DNA from: Anthostomella pinea
Taxonomy: Eukaryota > Ascomycota > Sordariomycetes > Xylariales > Xylariaceae
Assembly (NCBI GenBank): GCA_963556695.1
Contig: CAUWAG010000003.1
Location: 1,364,001 to 1,428,000 of the forward strand
Length of the DNA stretch: 64,000 nucleotides
Direction: 5' to 3'
Under the pieces are notes generated by a model that was given only the letters and a program-made list of their open reading frames with translations, searched no databases and was not told the DNA's origin. Position 1 is the stretch's first letter. The number at the start of each line of letters is the position of its first letter. The position numbers were made by a program, and so were the translations under genes. Shown here in pieces: positions 45,764 through 57,608 of the stretch.

Positions 45764-48407
45764 TCAAGCACCAGAGGCTACAGCGCGAGAGATCTCACTT
45801 TTCATGCCAACAAGTCGCTCGCGCATATCCAGCAAGTCGGTCAGCTTGTCCTCGGGCGGCTCCTTGAGCGCGGCGATCTCGTGGTGGAGCGTCTCGTAGC
45901 GCTCATAGAATCGCGTGAACTTGCGCGCCTGTATCAGCACATCCTTGGACACCCGGGCCTTTTTGTTGCTGCTGCCCAATCCATTCGGCGTCGACTGTTG
46001 CGAATTGCCGCGAGAGTCTGTTGCTCCTCCTGTTATGTCCCGTTCTTTCCGCTTCTTGTTGGCCATGACAGTCGACGACGACGACGACGATGTTGTCGAA
46101 GTCGACGTCGACGTGCCGTTCGTCAAACCATTCGTGTTCCCGCGATCTCGCTCACGTCCGCGCTCCCGCTCTCCATTGCGCTGCTGCTGCTGGGGCGGGT
46201 GCTGACGTGAGTGGTTCTGCGGAGGGCGATGGCTTGGTCGCGGCTGCTGGTCCTCGAAATCGGAAGCGTTAGTCGGAGGTGAGGATGCAAGAGGCGAAGA
46301 CTTGGTTGGCGACGTATTCTTGCTCTTCACTGAGAACGAATTCGATGACGCTGTACCGGTGGTGCCCCGGGAGTTCTGGCTTGCGTCCGATGCGCGGTGT
46401 GTTGTGGCCTTGGTCTCTGGCAACGGCTTCGTTGACAACTCCTTAGGCTTCGCCCGTTTGCTCAGCGGGGCACCGGAGCTCGAGCTGCTGTCGTCTTCTT
46501 CACGCCCGCGCTTTTGCGACGAGTTCATGGGCGTGGGCGCCTTGGCGGGTGGTCGAGGAGCGCGAACTGGAGCACGAACGAGAGGCTTAGGTTTCGGTTT
46601 CGGGGCAGCCGAAGGAGCGGGCGGCTCCTTCGGCTTCTCGGTGGCCTTCTCTGCGACCCGCTCAGCCGGTCTGTCGATGGCCTTCTCTGCGATCCGCTCA
46701 GCCGGTCTCTCGGTGGTCTTCTCTACGACCTGCTCGGCCGGTCTCTCGACAGGCTTCGGCTTCGGCTTCGGCTTTGGCTTCGGAGCAGCCGCAGTGCTCT
46801 GTGGCGGTGTGACCTCCCCTTCACTACTATCCGAGTCGTACACGAATTCCTCTGAGAGAACCCGCTTGCCTTTCTCTTCGACGGCCTTGACCTTTGTAGT
46901 AGCCTTATTGGGTAGCTTCTTTGGGAGAGGCTTCTTCGGGTTGTTGGACAGGAGACGCTTAGCTTGAGCCTCTCGTTCGCTGGGCTTCTTCGGCTTGCTA
47001 TTGGTTGGCTGGGAATTCGACCGTGACATTGGTTCGCCCTTGCTCTTCGATGCGTCGGCCTCACTCTTGTTCCCATCCTCGGGTTTCTGGACCGATATTC
47101 TCGGTGCTGGAGTGATGTTGCCCTTGGCCAGCGTTGCTTGCAGCTTGCTCAGCACTTTCCCCTTGCCTCGCTCTTCCCGTGGGAGAAGTCTCTCCCAGAC
47201 ATTATCAGATGTTCCCAGTCTTTGCTTGTCATACTGCTTGACGGCATTATCGATAGCCGCTTGCCGGTCTTCGGGGATGTCGTAGTCGTAGTTCCAGACG
47301 TCCAGCTCCTTCCAGTAGATCTTCTTCAAACTCCACTTGTCACTCGAACTGTCGTAACTGGCCACCTTTTCTACCGTCGGCTTGAGATCAGAATCGGCAC
47401 CCATCCACACATCTTTGAGGTGCTCGTAGGACTGGTCCCTCGCTGCCAACTCGTGGACCAGGATCGTCCTCAGTTCCTTGTTCTTTTCGAGGACTTGCTG
47501 GGAGGCGGAGAAAGCCGGGTTCGGAGACGCTGTGCCGTTCAAGGCAGGGCTTGACGGCAAGGACCGGTTCGTGGAGTTGGGAAACACACTCGCCATGGCA
47601 GATCGTCCGGTCGGGAGTAGTTTGCCTTTGCCTCCACGCTTTGCGTCTCTGGGGATGCCATTCACGATCTTAGTTCTGTCGTACGTTAGCTCTGTTTCCG
47701 ATTCGGGATCAGCGAAGTCGTACGCATTGCTGCTCCTATGGGCGTCGGCCTTAGCATAGGAGCTTGCCAACGCATCCACATCCGACTCGGCACCAGACGA
47801 CGAAGCCCGGCTTGCATGGTTGGCTCCCTTGGCTCCCTTCTCCATCCGCTTCAGTTGTCCCGACGGGAAAGGGGGAGGCTTCTTCCAGATGGACATGGTG
47901 GGGTTCGGTAATCGTTGCGTCTTGGGAGCGGGCTCGTCAAGGTTGGTGAGGTACAGATCGTAGTCAAATGACTCTGGGTTCGCAGTGACCTTTTGCTCTC
48001 TCGATCCGTAAAGAAACGACTATATATGAATCATGTTTGTTCAGTCACACCATTCTGTGATTGGGAAAGCTCTAGGGGGTATTGTGTATATAGTTCTTCT
48101 CTTCCTATTGTGTGGCTGCCGGACAATGGTGGAGCACCGGCTGTGAACTGGTATTGTGCCTGGCATCGCCGTATCGCATTGTCGATTGCCGGAAGTAGCA
48201 ACGACGGGGGGGAAACAGCAGAACCAAACTTACGGGGTTGCTTCCCAGAGTCAATTCGACCTCTTGCCCCCTTTGCACACATTTGATCATATCCTCGATC
48301 GCACCATCGTTCAAAGTGAGGCCGAACGCTTGCATGGGGAGGAAGTCCCTCGAGTTGGCGGAGCTGTCCAGCTGCAAGCCGGCATCGGGAACGGGGAGGA
48401 CCGACAT
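45764..48407 (-). CDS. RNA polymerase II elongation factor ELL family (2 exons, 809 aa)
   Basis: Exons 48234–48407 and 45764–48019 join in phase 0 across a 214-bp intron (GTAAGT donor, ATAG acceptor). The N-terminus MSVLPVPDAGLQL, with LNDGAIEDMIKCVQRGQEVE and FLYGSREQKV, begins the ELL domain. Its winged-helix part is at about 250–340 (KWSLKKIYWKELDVWNYDYD, then EDRQAAIDNAVKQYDKQRLG and PREERGKGKVLSKL), matching the animal ELL pattern KELDVWNFPYP…EDRQLAIDRA. A long disordered stretch follows, with KPKPKPKPKP and three to four copies of a RPAERVAEKA-like unit. The last 65 residues form an occludin/ELL-type helix bundle (FTRFYERYETLHHEIAAL). ELL suppresses polymerase pausing in the nucleus. 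Confidence 0.85.
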
Positions 48408-51143
48408 CTTGGGGTTTCGGATCGCCGTCGACTTAGTTGGGGTTCCGAGTTGGAGGTTAAGCTTCGGTAGGTGTAGGGTTGTTGGTGTTGTAGTAGTAGG
48501 CCCGGTGGCAATCGTCGAGGAGAGACACCTGCACTGCACTCTGCACCCAGCCAGACTATCGAGAGCCCAACTTAACAATGGTCAACTTCTCATGCAGCTG
48601 CGTCACATGTTGTTGTAGACTTGATGTAGCGTCGAGATGGGCAGATCGTCGAGATGGGCAGATCTGCTAGAGGTGCGGCGGTTGAGAGGGGCCAGCTCGT
48701 AAGGAGATTGGGAGGAGCAGGAGGAAGAGAGAATGAAGGCCGGAATGCTGACCAGATCTGAGCAGACAGCCCGAGAGAGTCTGGAGAGTACGAGGTTGTA
48801 CAGCGTACTGGACGGTCTCTCGGTCTCTCTCGCGGGTGCTTGGGTCGAGAGGAGAAGGAAGGGAAGTTGAAGGCACCGATGGGCGGATGGATGCTCAGGT
48901 GGATGGATGGGGAGTGGAGCAGGCGGGTGGGCGCGATACCGATGTACCTCGCAGGTACCACAGGCCGCTCAGTTCGTCAGGTGTCAGACCAGGTCTTTGC
49001 CTCAGAGTGACCACCTGCCACCTGCACTGTGCACTGTGAAAGAAACGGGGCAGAAACAGGGCGGTGTCACGGTGTCACGGTGTCACCCACATTTGCAGAC
49101 ACAGTCTAAGTAGGTAAGCTGCTACTGTGTCATTGGCATGGGGCGAGCAGCGACTGGACCAGTGACCGCTGACCACTGACCACTCATCAGCCACTGACCA
49201 CAGGCCCGGAGAACCTTGGTGACAAGTGGGCGCCCGTAACGACGCCAGCGCAACAGTCGATACCAAGCAGCTACTTATCGGCCTACCTTACTTGTCAGGC
49301 TGTCCGGCTCAACTGTGTGCTGCTGTGTACACTTATTACTGACTTACATAGGCCAGGGGCTGCGATCCACGGATGAGCAGATGCATGCATGCATTTTCCC
49401 TTCGGACTGAGCGTCCAGCTGCCCGCTTATTTACCGCAGCAGTACAGCAGCCAGCCAGCCAGGAATTCAGCCATTCAGCCATTCAACTGGCGGGCTGGCG
49501 GGCTGGCCGGCTGGGCTGGCTATGGCTGAATATGGGCCAGAGTCTCTAAACAACGACGGCGGCCCATTAAAACCCGCGGAGGTACTGCAGAGTTACCTCG
49601 CGAAGTACAGCTGTAATAGGCGGGCGGCGGTCGGGTCTGCCAGCCGAGAACGTGGGCAGTGATCTCTCCAGCCAGCCCGGTTCTTCTTTGACGCACTATT
49701 GAGTGACACCGCAACAACTAAATGAATGAACAAAGAGCGTCTGCTTTTCCTACAAAGTGCGAATGTGATAGAGCTATGATTATGAATCATCGTTGCAAGC
49801 CAGCCAGTACAAGCTTGGACCCATGTTTGTATCAGATGTAATTGTCAACCGGTCAGAGCAAAGGGAACATCCATGGGCAAATCCCAAATAGGTATGTCCC
49901 AGAGGATGATGAGACGCAGGGAAACCTAACTTACTGACCGTCTGATTTATTATCATTACATCATTTGCATCTTGGGTTTCAACCGCTTGGCAACTAAAGC
50001 ACAAAGATACTCGTCCGTCGTCAGTTGTTCGTCAGCCACTAAATAAGCCCCCAAGTAGTGGGCAGCGAGCCAACTCATCATTGTGAGTTATCAACCAGTC
50101 GTCCATCCGTCGGAATGGCAGTCCGAACATTCGGTGAGTGAACCCGGGGCCAACTCTGGGCCGCTTTGTTATGATGGCAAGGGGCACTGTACATGTGCAC
50201 GGCGAATGAATCACTAGGTAACGATGAGCAGGTGCCAGGATAAATACGAGGCAATGCCTGTCCTTTTCTTTGCTCTGCTATTGTTGTCTCTTCTCGTTAG
50301 AACTTAGTTGTGGTGTTTCCTTTTCTAGCCTCTCCGGACCTATGAAAGATGTAACCATACCGTATTTAGCAGCCCATTCATCTACATTAGTACATATGTG
50401 TGTACCTTATTACCTGATCGGTCTCTCTGTTCCGACTTCCGTAGATAATCAACGACCGACGGTAACACATCAGGTAAGCGACCAATCATGCCAATACGAG
50501 CCCGAGGCCGCCTTTCGCCTGGCCCGGCCGAGCTGACATGGACGGACGAGGGCTTCGAGTGGTCTCTTGTACGACTTATTACTGCACATGGCAGCAGAGG
50601 CAGCAAGTTCGTACGTATGAGGATGAGGGATTCGCAGACCCCAAAAGAAGGTTGCGGGTTGCTGACACGCAGGGTCCTTTGGATCCTCATTGGGCGTTGG
50701 CGCTCATCATCGCTGGCTGCTGGGACCAATCGCCTTGATGAAGCATGAAATACACCTAATTACTGCATGTATGTCCCAGATCTGACTGAAACAATTGTGT
50801 CCTGTCCTGCAGCAGCTGCCAGCTGGCTGCCTTTTTCCCCTCGTCTTGACTCTTGGCCGTGCGTACTCGGATGCTGATACTGTGTGTGATAATTAAGTGA
50901 GGAGTGAGGATGAGGCATCCGTCAGGCAACCCGCCAGCCCCCTGCCCCCCTTGCTCGAACTCTAGCTTGGATACGAAAAGACATGTTAAGCGAACATCCT
51001 ACCGGCCTAGCCAAAGCAGGCGAGGAACATTGTTGAACGCAGATGGCTCCTTGTCCCAATTGCGTCTCGAGATGTACGATCGGGAGTGGGTTTGGAGGGT
51101 TAATACTTGAAGCAGCGGTCGTCAAGTCAAAATGTCGAAAGCC
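48408..51143. other. Gene-poor DNA upstream of the ELL-like gene
   Basis: The first part probably holds the ELL promoter and leader. Short repeated words occur: TCGAGATGGGCAGATC twice at about 48630–48665, GGTGTCACGGTGTCAC near 49063–49085, and GGCTGGC/CCAGCCAGC runs at 49447–49520. No convincing coding frame is seen. Confidence 0.4.
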
Positions 51144-51152
51144 ATAGAAAGG

Positions 51153-51714
51153 GAGTAAGTCTATTCTGCCATACCAAAAAAGCTATTCTGCCATTCTTTA
51201 ACCCGATTCGGACAGCCTCTTACATTATAGCGCTTAGCCCACTGTAATTACAACGCGCCTTTTAACATTATAACGCATTACTACTATTATTATTACCATT
51301 ATTATTACGCTGTATATAAGGATATATTTATAAATAAAAGGCTTATTGTTGGAACAGGCTTGACCAATCAATCATAATACTCGAGTATGGGTCGAAGTCA
51401 TGATGTTGCTGATAGGTTGGATTGGGAGGTCTAGCTAGACCTGTGCCTTTTGGTAGCTTTCCCAGATGCTGACAACTGAATCGGGTTAAAGCATGGCAGG
51501 ATAGCTTTTTTAGTATGTGTTGGATTAAAGGTACGCCTAGAAGGCACCTTGACAGGTAGACAACGGAACCTAGTGGTTCCGTCCCGATCCAGCCCCCTCT
51601 GGCACAAAACTGTCACGGTCGCACAAGGACACTCTAGACAGACAGAATACACACACACAGACTTCACTCTGACGATTGGCTCAAATCTGACTGTATGGCA
51701 GAATAGACTTACTC
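51153..51714. mobile_element. Non-autonomous inverted-repeat DNA transposon, copy 2 (RIP-damaged, interrupted)
   Basis: It has the same ends as copy 1 (GAGTAAGTCTATTCTGCC at 51153 and its reverse complement ending at 51714). The interior aligns with copy 1 but with many C-to-T changes (for example CCCAGCCCACTGTAATTACA-like sequence retained next to TATATAAGGATATATTTATA where copy 1 has CACACAAGGACACATTCACA). The flanks are ATAGAAAGG (51144–51152) and ATGGAGAGG (51715–51723), a 9-bp duplication with two G/A differences. The right inverted repeat is split by about 175 bp of unrelated sequence (51518–51692) bordered by GTATG on both sides. Confidence 0.8.
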
Positions 51715-51723
51715 ATGGAGAGG

Positions 51724-54700
51724 AGGGATAGTTTAATACCAGGCCTAGTCCCAGTCCGGGAATGGTCTTCCAGGAAGCTTTCAGGTACGAGACGGGACCA
51801 GGAAACACCATCCCCACCAAATTCCCGGGTGGTGGGGCGGTGGGCTGGCTGCACTTGTGACTGCGGGTAACTTACCTGCTACTTGTTACCTGTTACCTAC
51901 TGTGTAATGATAAAACGTCGAGACGGCATTGACAGTCAGGTCCTGATGTTCCTGTAGAATCCCGTCACCCCGTCTCATCGTCGTCGCTTAATGAACCGAT
52001 CCGTGGTGCACCGATCGGTTCTGTATGGCTCTCGTTCATTACGATCTTCGGTGCATTGGCGGCTTTCCAGAAGCTGGAACCCGGAACCCGAATCAGATGC
52101 AAGACAAAGACATTGTAGCTGTTTCAGGCACGAGAGGACGGGCGCGTGTAGCCGCCTCTTGCAGTGAATTGTTTGAGCTTGATGAATATGTTCCTGGCTG
52201 TGTCCTGTCAGGGTGCTATCTGTGCTACAGGTTCAGAGACCCTCCAATGCGACTTTGATGCTCTCGAGATAGAGCTGACTGAGCCTCCCGGCGATCGCCG
52301 GCCCAGGTCCGTCCGTGGCTCAGCACATGGCCTGCTGGCCTGGACTTGGACCGTATGCCAACTGCGCCTCACCACGGTGCTTTCTTGGGTCGGTGTATCT
52401 GATGACACTTTCTGGGTGACACTTGACGCCTGACATGGCATCCCGCTGACATGGCGTGGCAGGTTGGCCCGACTTTTCCAGTTGTCGAACAAGAACAAGG
52501 TGGTGCTTTGTCATAGAAGGCCTTCTTGATCTCAGCGAGAAGAGATGCAGCTGCGATACCAAGAACGAGCTGGTCACATGAACTGTGAAGTGCATGTGCT
52601 GTTCTCGTGCGATGCTCTCTCGACGACCTATGGCTCTGGGCGTACTGTGCAACTGAGCACAGCAGCTACTACAGTAGACTGAGGTCGGCCAGACATGGAG
52701 TTCTTGAGTAATGGTCACTGGTGCTCTTTCCGGTGGAACATCCACCACGCGAACCAGTCTTGTCTTGCCAGAGAGGCCGGGAAATCCCACCTACGGTAAC
52801 AAGAGAGAGGTTATTACCCCACCACACCTACTAATATGATGCATATTGCGGCCCCCGCGGTTGATGAGCCACTTCTTCGAGGCTTGCCAACGAAAATGCC
52901 ATATCGCGCATATGGGCAATCTCTGGTTTCCGGGTTCATTGGGGGGAACTACTTGCGCGTGTCAGGTGCCTGCTTCTTTCCTGGGAAACGGCACCCCATT
53001 GTGTTCGTCCGGACCTTTGCTGCCCGTCCGTCCGCCCGCCCGACGTCTCGCAGACGAGGTACGCCGAGAACGGCAACTCGCGGGTCGCACACACGACGGG
53101 CCCGATGGGGATGGATGGCGCGGGAGGATCCAGAGCCCCAGCAAGGTTGGTTGGTACCTCTCGTGTACGTTTCATCCACGCAGTTGCGCAGTCCCCTCAA
53201 TCTGATTGAATCTGCCCTCGACGAATCCCATGGGGCCGTCGACTCACTCGGTCGGCTGCCGGAATGAAACAAGCAAGGTACGAGACACAGGTGTGTATGC
53301 CATGCCAGGCTCACGCAAATTGAGAGGAGGACAGATGAGTCGTTGGTGATTTGGTATTTATTATCAATCATCGCCCTCGCCCTCGCCCTCGCCCACCGCC
53401 GCCCCCAACTTTGCCCTCGTCGGTGAGGTTCGAGGATCTTGAGGGCTGTCACCTGCCCCGCCTGTCATACCGACTCGACTCTTGAGACCGATCAGAGCTA
53501 GCGCTGCATGGATAGATCGTCTTTTCGGTAGGCCTACTGCAGTAGTAGGGGCAGGCACCACCACAACCTCTCGGCCGACGCTTGTCAGGCCGGATAGGCA
53601 AGAATAGCCAGGTCTGGACAGTGTCGACTGTGTCGACTGCCCTCTCTAGATCCTCCCCCGGGACCGACCTTGCCATTTTCCAGACAACACAATGCACATA
53701 GATGATAAAGCAACCGTACACGGGGCACGGCGGAAGAGTATCCCCCAGTCTCTCCGATCGGGCATCTATTTACGTTGGGGCAACGGGTGTACCTACCAGT
53801 ACCGTATTGGGCCGTAGCTGGAGTATGTGATCGGAAGATCGACACTTCGTTACCTCTCACATAACCGAGCATACGTGTAGTTCAGTTACCTGTTAGAGCT
53901 GTTCAACCTCGACTATGGCCAACAACGACGACCTGGACCTCCTCTTGCCCCATTTGACAGCACGGAAGACGGGCTACATAGATTAACAGCACGATGCGTG
54001 TATACGACTTGGGCTTGTTAATTGGGCCTATTGGGCCGGAATCACTTCCAGGCTGTCTACTCCGGCCCCGCTACCGCTACCGCTACCGACCAACCAACCG
54101 CCAACTCGCCATGTGTACAACCGTCCAGCGCAGAGTCACAGGCCCGCTCGCCACAACGAGCCCATCCAGATCAGGAAGTCCCGGATGCGGGATAGTGTTT
54201 ATTTAGGCGATGGACGAGTGATGGTGGTGGTGGTGAAGGGTGGAGGGTAGGTAGTAGTGCTGACGAACATTGCCACTACGCAGCGGGCAGGTTCAACGTC
54301 GCTTACCTCGGAAGGTTGCGAAATGGGACGTGCTAACATCCATCGTGCTGTGCTCATACATATTATATACATGTATGCGCGCACTTTGGTAGAGATACTG
54401 TGTAAGTTGGACGCCATCTTACTCAGCGTGCCGCAGCTGAGTTTGTCAGGCAATCCTCCGCGTGAGCTGGATGCGCCAGGACCCTGCCTGCCTGCATACA
54501 GCCTGCGTAAGACACACGACAAGCTGCGATCATTGCGTCGTTGAGGGAACTGTAATAATTTGAAGTTTGGATAGGTACACTGTGTTCAGCAGGGAAAACG
54601 CACCAGAGCCGTGTATTGCAGGACATACGTTACAAGGCAATCCGTCTCCTCAGCATCGGCAGCAAGCGCTGACGCTGGTGATGTCAGTGAGTCCTTATTA

Positions 54701-56298
54701 TACACACCGAGACACACCTCTTTGCTGGTTGGTAATCCTGCCTGATAGGAACCCCGGCCCAGGACCCTGGGTACACGAGGCAACTCGGTGAGTTTATTAG
54801 AGAGGGCTGAGAGGATCAGTTCGGAGGATGAGCCACATGGATCCTCAACAGTGATCAACCTGACAGTCAGACTTTCTATTTCTACAGTCTAGGGACATAT
54901 GCCTACGCCTACCTTAATAAGAGAGGGAGGTGACGTCGGTGTGTCTTGGCGGCGGCGTCTTAACCTACCTTTTTGTAGCGGGCAACAGCTCGGTAACAAG
55001 AAATAGACATACATGTATAAGGTACGCCCAATATAACTCAACAGTCTTCTAACTTCTAGGACTGTCATTCAGAAGTCAAGATAGGTAGGTAGCTGCTAAT
55101 GTTGAACACATGCGGGGCACAATGAATGGATGTCCCTACCTCCCTATTCCCGCCCGGCTTTTAGTGGGAGATCCGGACCCGGATGGCTGGCAACGGACTG
55201 CCGAATTTGAACTTCCGTCTGTCACATGCGGGAAGGTCTACACCTGTTGCCCAACGTACTATCATGCCGCTGATCACCGAATGAGGCCTCAGGTACACTT
55301 GTGCAAGAGTTGATCCCCTCGTAGACATGTAGTAAAAACGAGCAGTGGACAATGAATAATATAAGTCGGACTACGACTTCCTCCTGGCTGAGATCGAGAT
55401 CGATGTGGTGTGAATGAGACACTGGGAGTATTGACTCGCCTCAACGGATAGACTATTGAATAACCGATCTAGGAAAGCGATCTTGTCTCGCTTGGCTTCA
55501 ATTGCACGCCTAGACTCGTAATTACTAAGAGTCTGTCTAACCGCCCTGGATTCCGCCTCTGTGTCCATCCTACCAAACCGGCCGAAATCTGCTTCCTACT
55601 ACGAGCACCATCATAGTAGCTTAATGGGTACACATATGTTTAGATACAGGAGCACGACTGAAAGCGGTTGCATAGTGGAAAGTAGAAAACACCGCCACCC
55701 CCCGAGGAACAGCCTCCCTTGGGGCGGGCGTTCTTCAGTCCTGAAACCCCCAGATCGCCGTTTAGGGGCTGCACGGCGGGATCCAGACAAGGGATCTCGT
55801 GTGTGACAGGCACGCAGGCTGAGCTACCGCACGATTGGGATAGAAACCGGCACTCCCGCAACGCAACGCAGGGAGGATGGTTCTTCAACGAAGAGGGGTG
55901 GGCCGTTTCTGCAAGTCATCGGCCCCCAGGTGTGTAGGTTCAAGATTCTCCACCGTCCTAAGAAACAAGGAGGCGGATTGTGTTTGTTTTCACCCCTGGC
56001 AAGGTTCACTGCGAACGGCTAGTTAGTCATCAGATGAATTGTCTCAATTGTCGTGATGAACCCGTGGAGGTGGCGGTGTATAGGAAGCGGCCTCGCCATC
56101 AAAAGCGCCCGAATTAGCATGTCCATAGACATACATCCCAGTTCGCCCTTCCTGCAAAGATTCCGAGTCCATTCAGAGGTGCATCCCCAGCACCCTGGAT
56201 GGTATTCACGAAGGCCAATGCTACCATGGGTGGAAAGCCCTCGCAGATATCATCGCTCCTGGGCTAGACGGCACGCACGACCAGCTGATTCTTCAAGC
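51724..56298. other. Gene-poor DNA, no gene recognised
   Basis: Only short overlapping frames. Simple repeats include (CGCCCT)n-like sequence at about 53368–53395, (TACCGC)n near 54070–54090 and GT/GA-rich words near 54215–54250. The part next to 56299 is the 3' side of the dynein light chain gene. No tRNA or transposon besides copy 2 was found. Confidence 0.4.
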
Positions 56299-56912
56299 CT
56301 ATTGAGTCTTGAACAGCAAGATAGCGCAGTGGCCCAGGTAGAAATAGATGAAGTGTTTGGTCTCTGAAGGAAGGTCAGTAGATGCATGATCGAAATCCAA
56401 GTGAGTAGGACATACCATGGGTGACGAAGCTGCCGAAATTTCGTCCCACGATACAGTGCCAGGTAGGCCCCTTACGCTCATCGAACTAATGCCCAAGTAA
56501 GCATTTCCCCAGCTATCTTCGGCCATTGCCTCATTGACGAAGCGTAGGGCTGGTCGTACCGTCTTCTTGATGTGTTGCGCGATGTCCTTCTCGATGGTAA
56601 ACTTTCCCATTGCCTCCTGGGCTGTTCAACCCGTGTCAGACTCTGAAGCTCGGAGAGCGGGCAACATCATTACATACCAACGTCGATCGTTTCCTGCTGC
56701 ATGTCTTCGGTCTAGTGGACAATCAGCACGTGGTCGCCTTGGGTCCGAGCTTGGGGTTCCTAACCATATCGGCCGACTTGATCTGAGCTATTGGGCAAAA
56801 GCACCTGTTAGCCAAAACATTCCGTTGTAGTGGTCGGTGGGTGGAAGCTGGCAAACGGACCTTCGAGCTTCTCGTGGCTGGCAGCCGGGGGAGGGGAGTT
56901 CTTCTCTGACAT
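56299..56912 (-). CDS. Dynein light chain LC8 (6 exons, 101 aa)
   Basis: Exons, in coding order: 56861–56912, 56765–56787, 56678–56711, 56560–56621, 56416–56485, 56299–56363; all junctions are GT–AG and keep phase. The product starts [20 protein letters not shown] and continues with [60 protein letters not shown] and [18 protein letters not shown]. This is the complete LC8 fold, including the IVGRNFGS and HFIYFYLG strands of the peptide-binding groove. LC8 is a dimeric hub protein of cytoplasmic dynein that also binds many other partners. The first 15 residues are an extension not found in animal LC8. Divergent from MRD1, 696 bp away. Confidence 0.97.
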
Positions 56913-57608
56913 GACGATGGCGAGGGCGGTAAAGACGGATGTCGGCTGTGGAGACTGTGATTCGGTGAGCCTGTGAGCCGGAAATATTGTCAATGAAGGT
57001 AGCTCTAGTTGGAAGAACTGCAAGGGAAGCATGGGTGACATTGCGGCGGCGAGACGGACCTCAATGCGACAACCGGAGTAGCCTTTGCAATGAACTTGCT
57101 ATCGTGCAAAGAAAGAGCGGCTGCTGACGTATACGACCACAAGTGTGCGGCTGAGCGGTTCGGAGGAAAGAAAAGGTCTTAGAAGGAGGTTGCTGCAGAA
57201 TGGCAATATTTGTGCCCAATGTCGCGTGTGTTGACGATTGAAGCTGTGAGGCGTCGTAGCGTGTGCCTGGCAATTGGGGAGCATCAACTGCGGGGCCATG
57301 CAACGGCGCTTTGGGGTTCCCCGGCAGCGCCTGGAGCATGTGAGGAAGCTCGGGTCACTCCATATTCCTCAGCCCGTAGTCTGCAAGTGGAGAAAATAGC
57401 TCTATTCACGTGCAGATAAGCAAAGGCACCCCACCCTCTCTGATACGAAACTTTTTTTCTGGCCGTTCCATGAAGTCTTCGAGCCTGCCACTTGTGATAC
57501 CTACCTACATACGAAACGAATCATGCCTCGCGCGTCTACTCTCAACACTGCCACCATTAATCACCCTGATACAACATATCGTTGAAACTTGCAGCGGTAG
57601 AATCGGAC
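56913..57608. promoter_or_regulatory. Shared upstream region of LC8 (minus) and MRD1 (plus)
   Basis: The two genes start back to back with 696 bp between their ATGs, so both promoters must be here. No classical element stands out. Both are expected to be expressed in growing cells. Confidence 0.5.

Noticed and set aside
46302..46967. A 221-codon plus-strand frame opposite the ELL-like gene
   Set aside because: Gly/Phe-rich complement of the Lys/Pro-rich repeats on minus; not a separate gene.
54053..54095. Short CTACCG/TACCGC repeat considered as a CRISPR-like or minisatellite array
   Set aside because: Only three or four units and no spacers; the organism is a eukaryote, so CRISPR does not apply.
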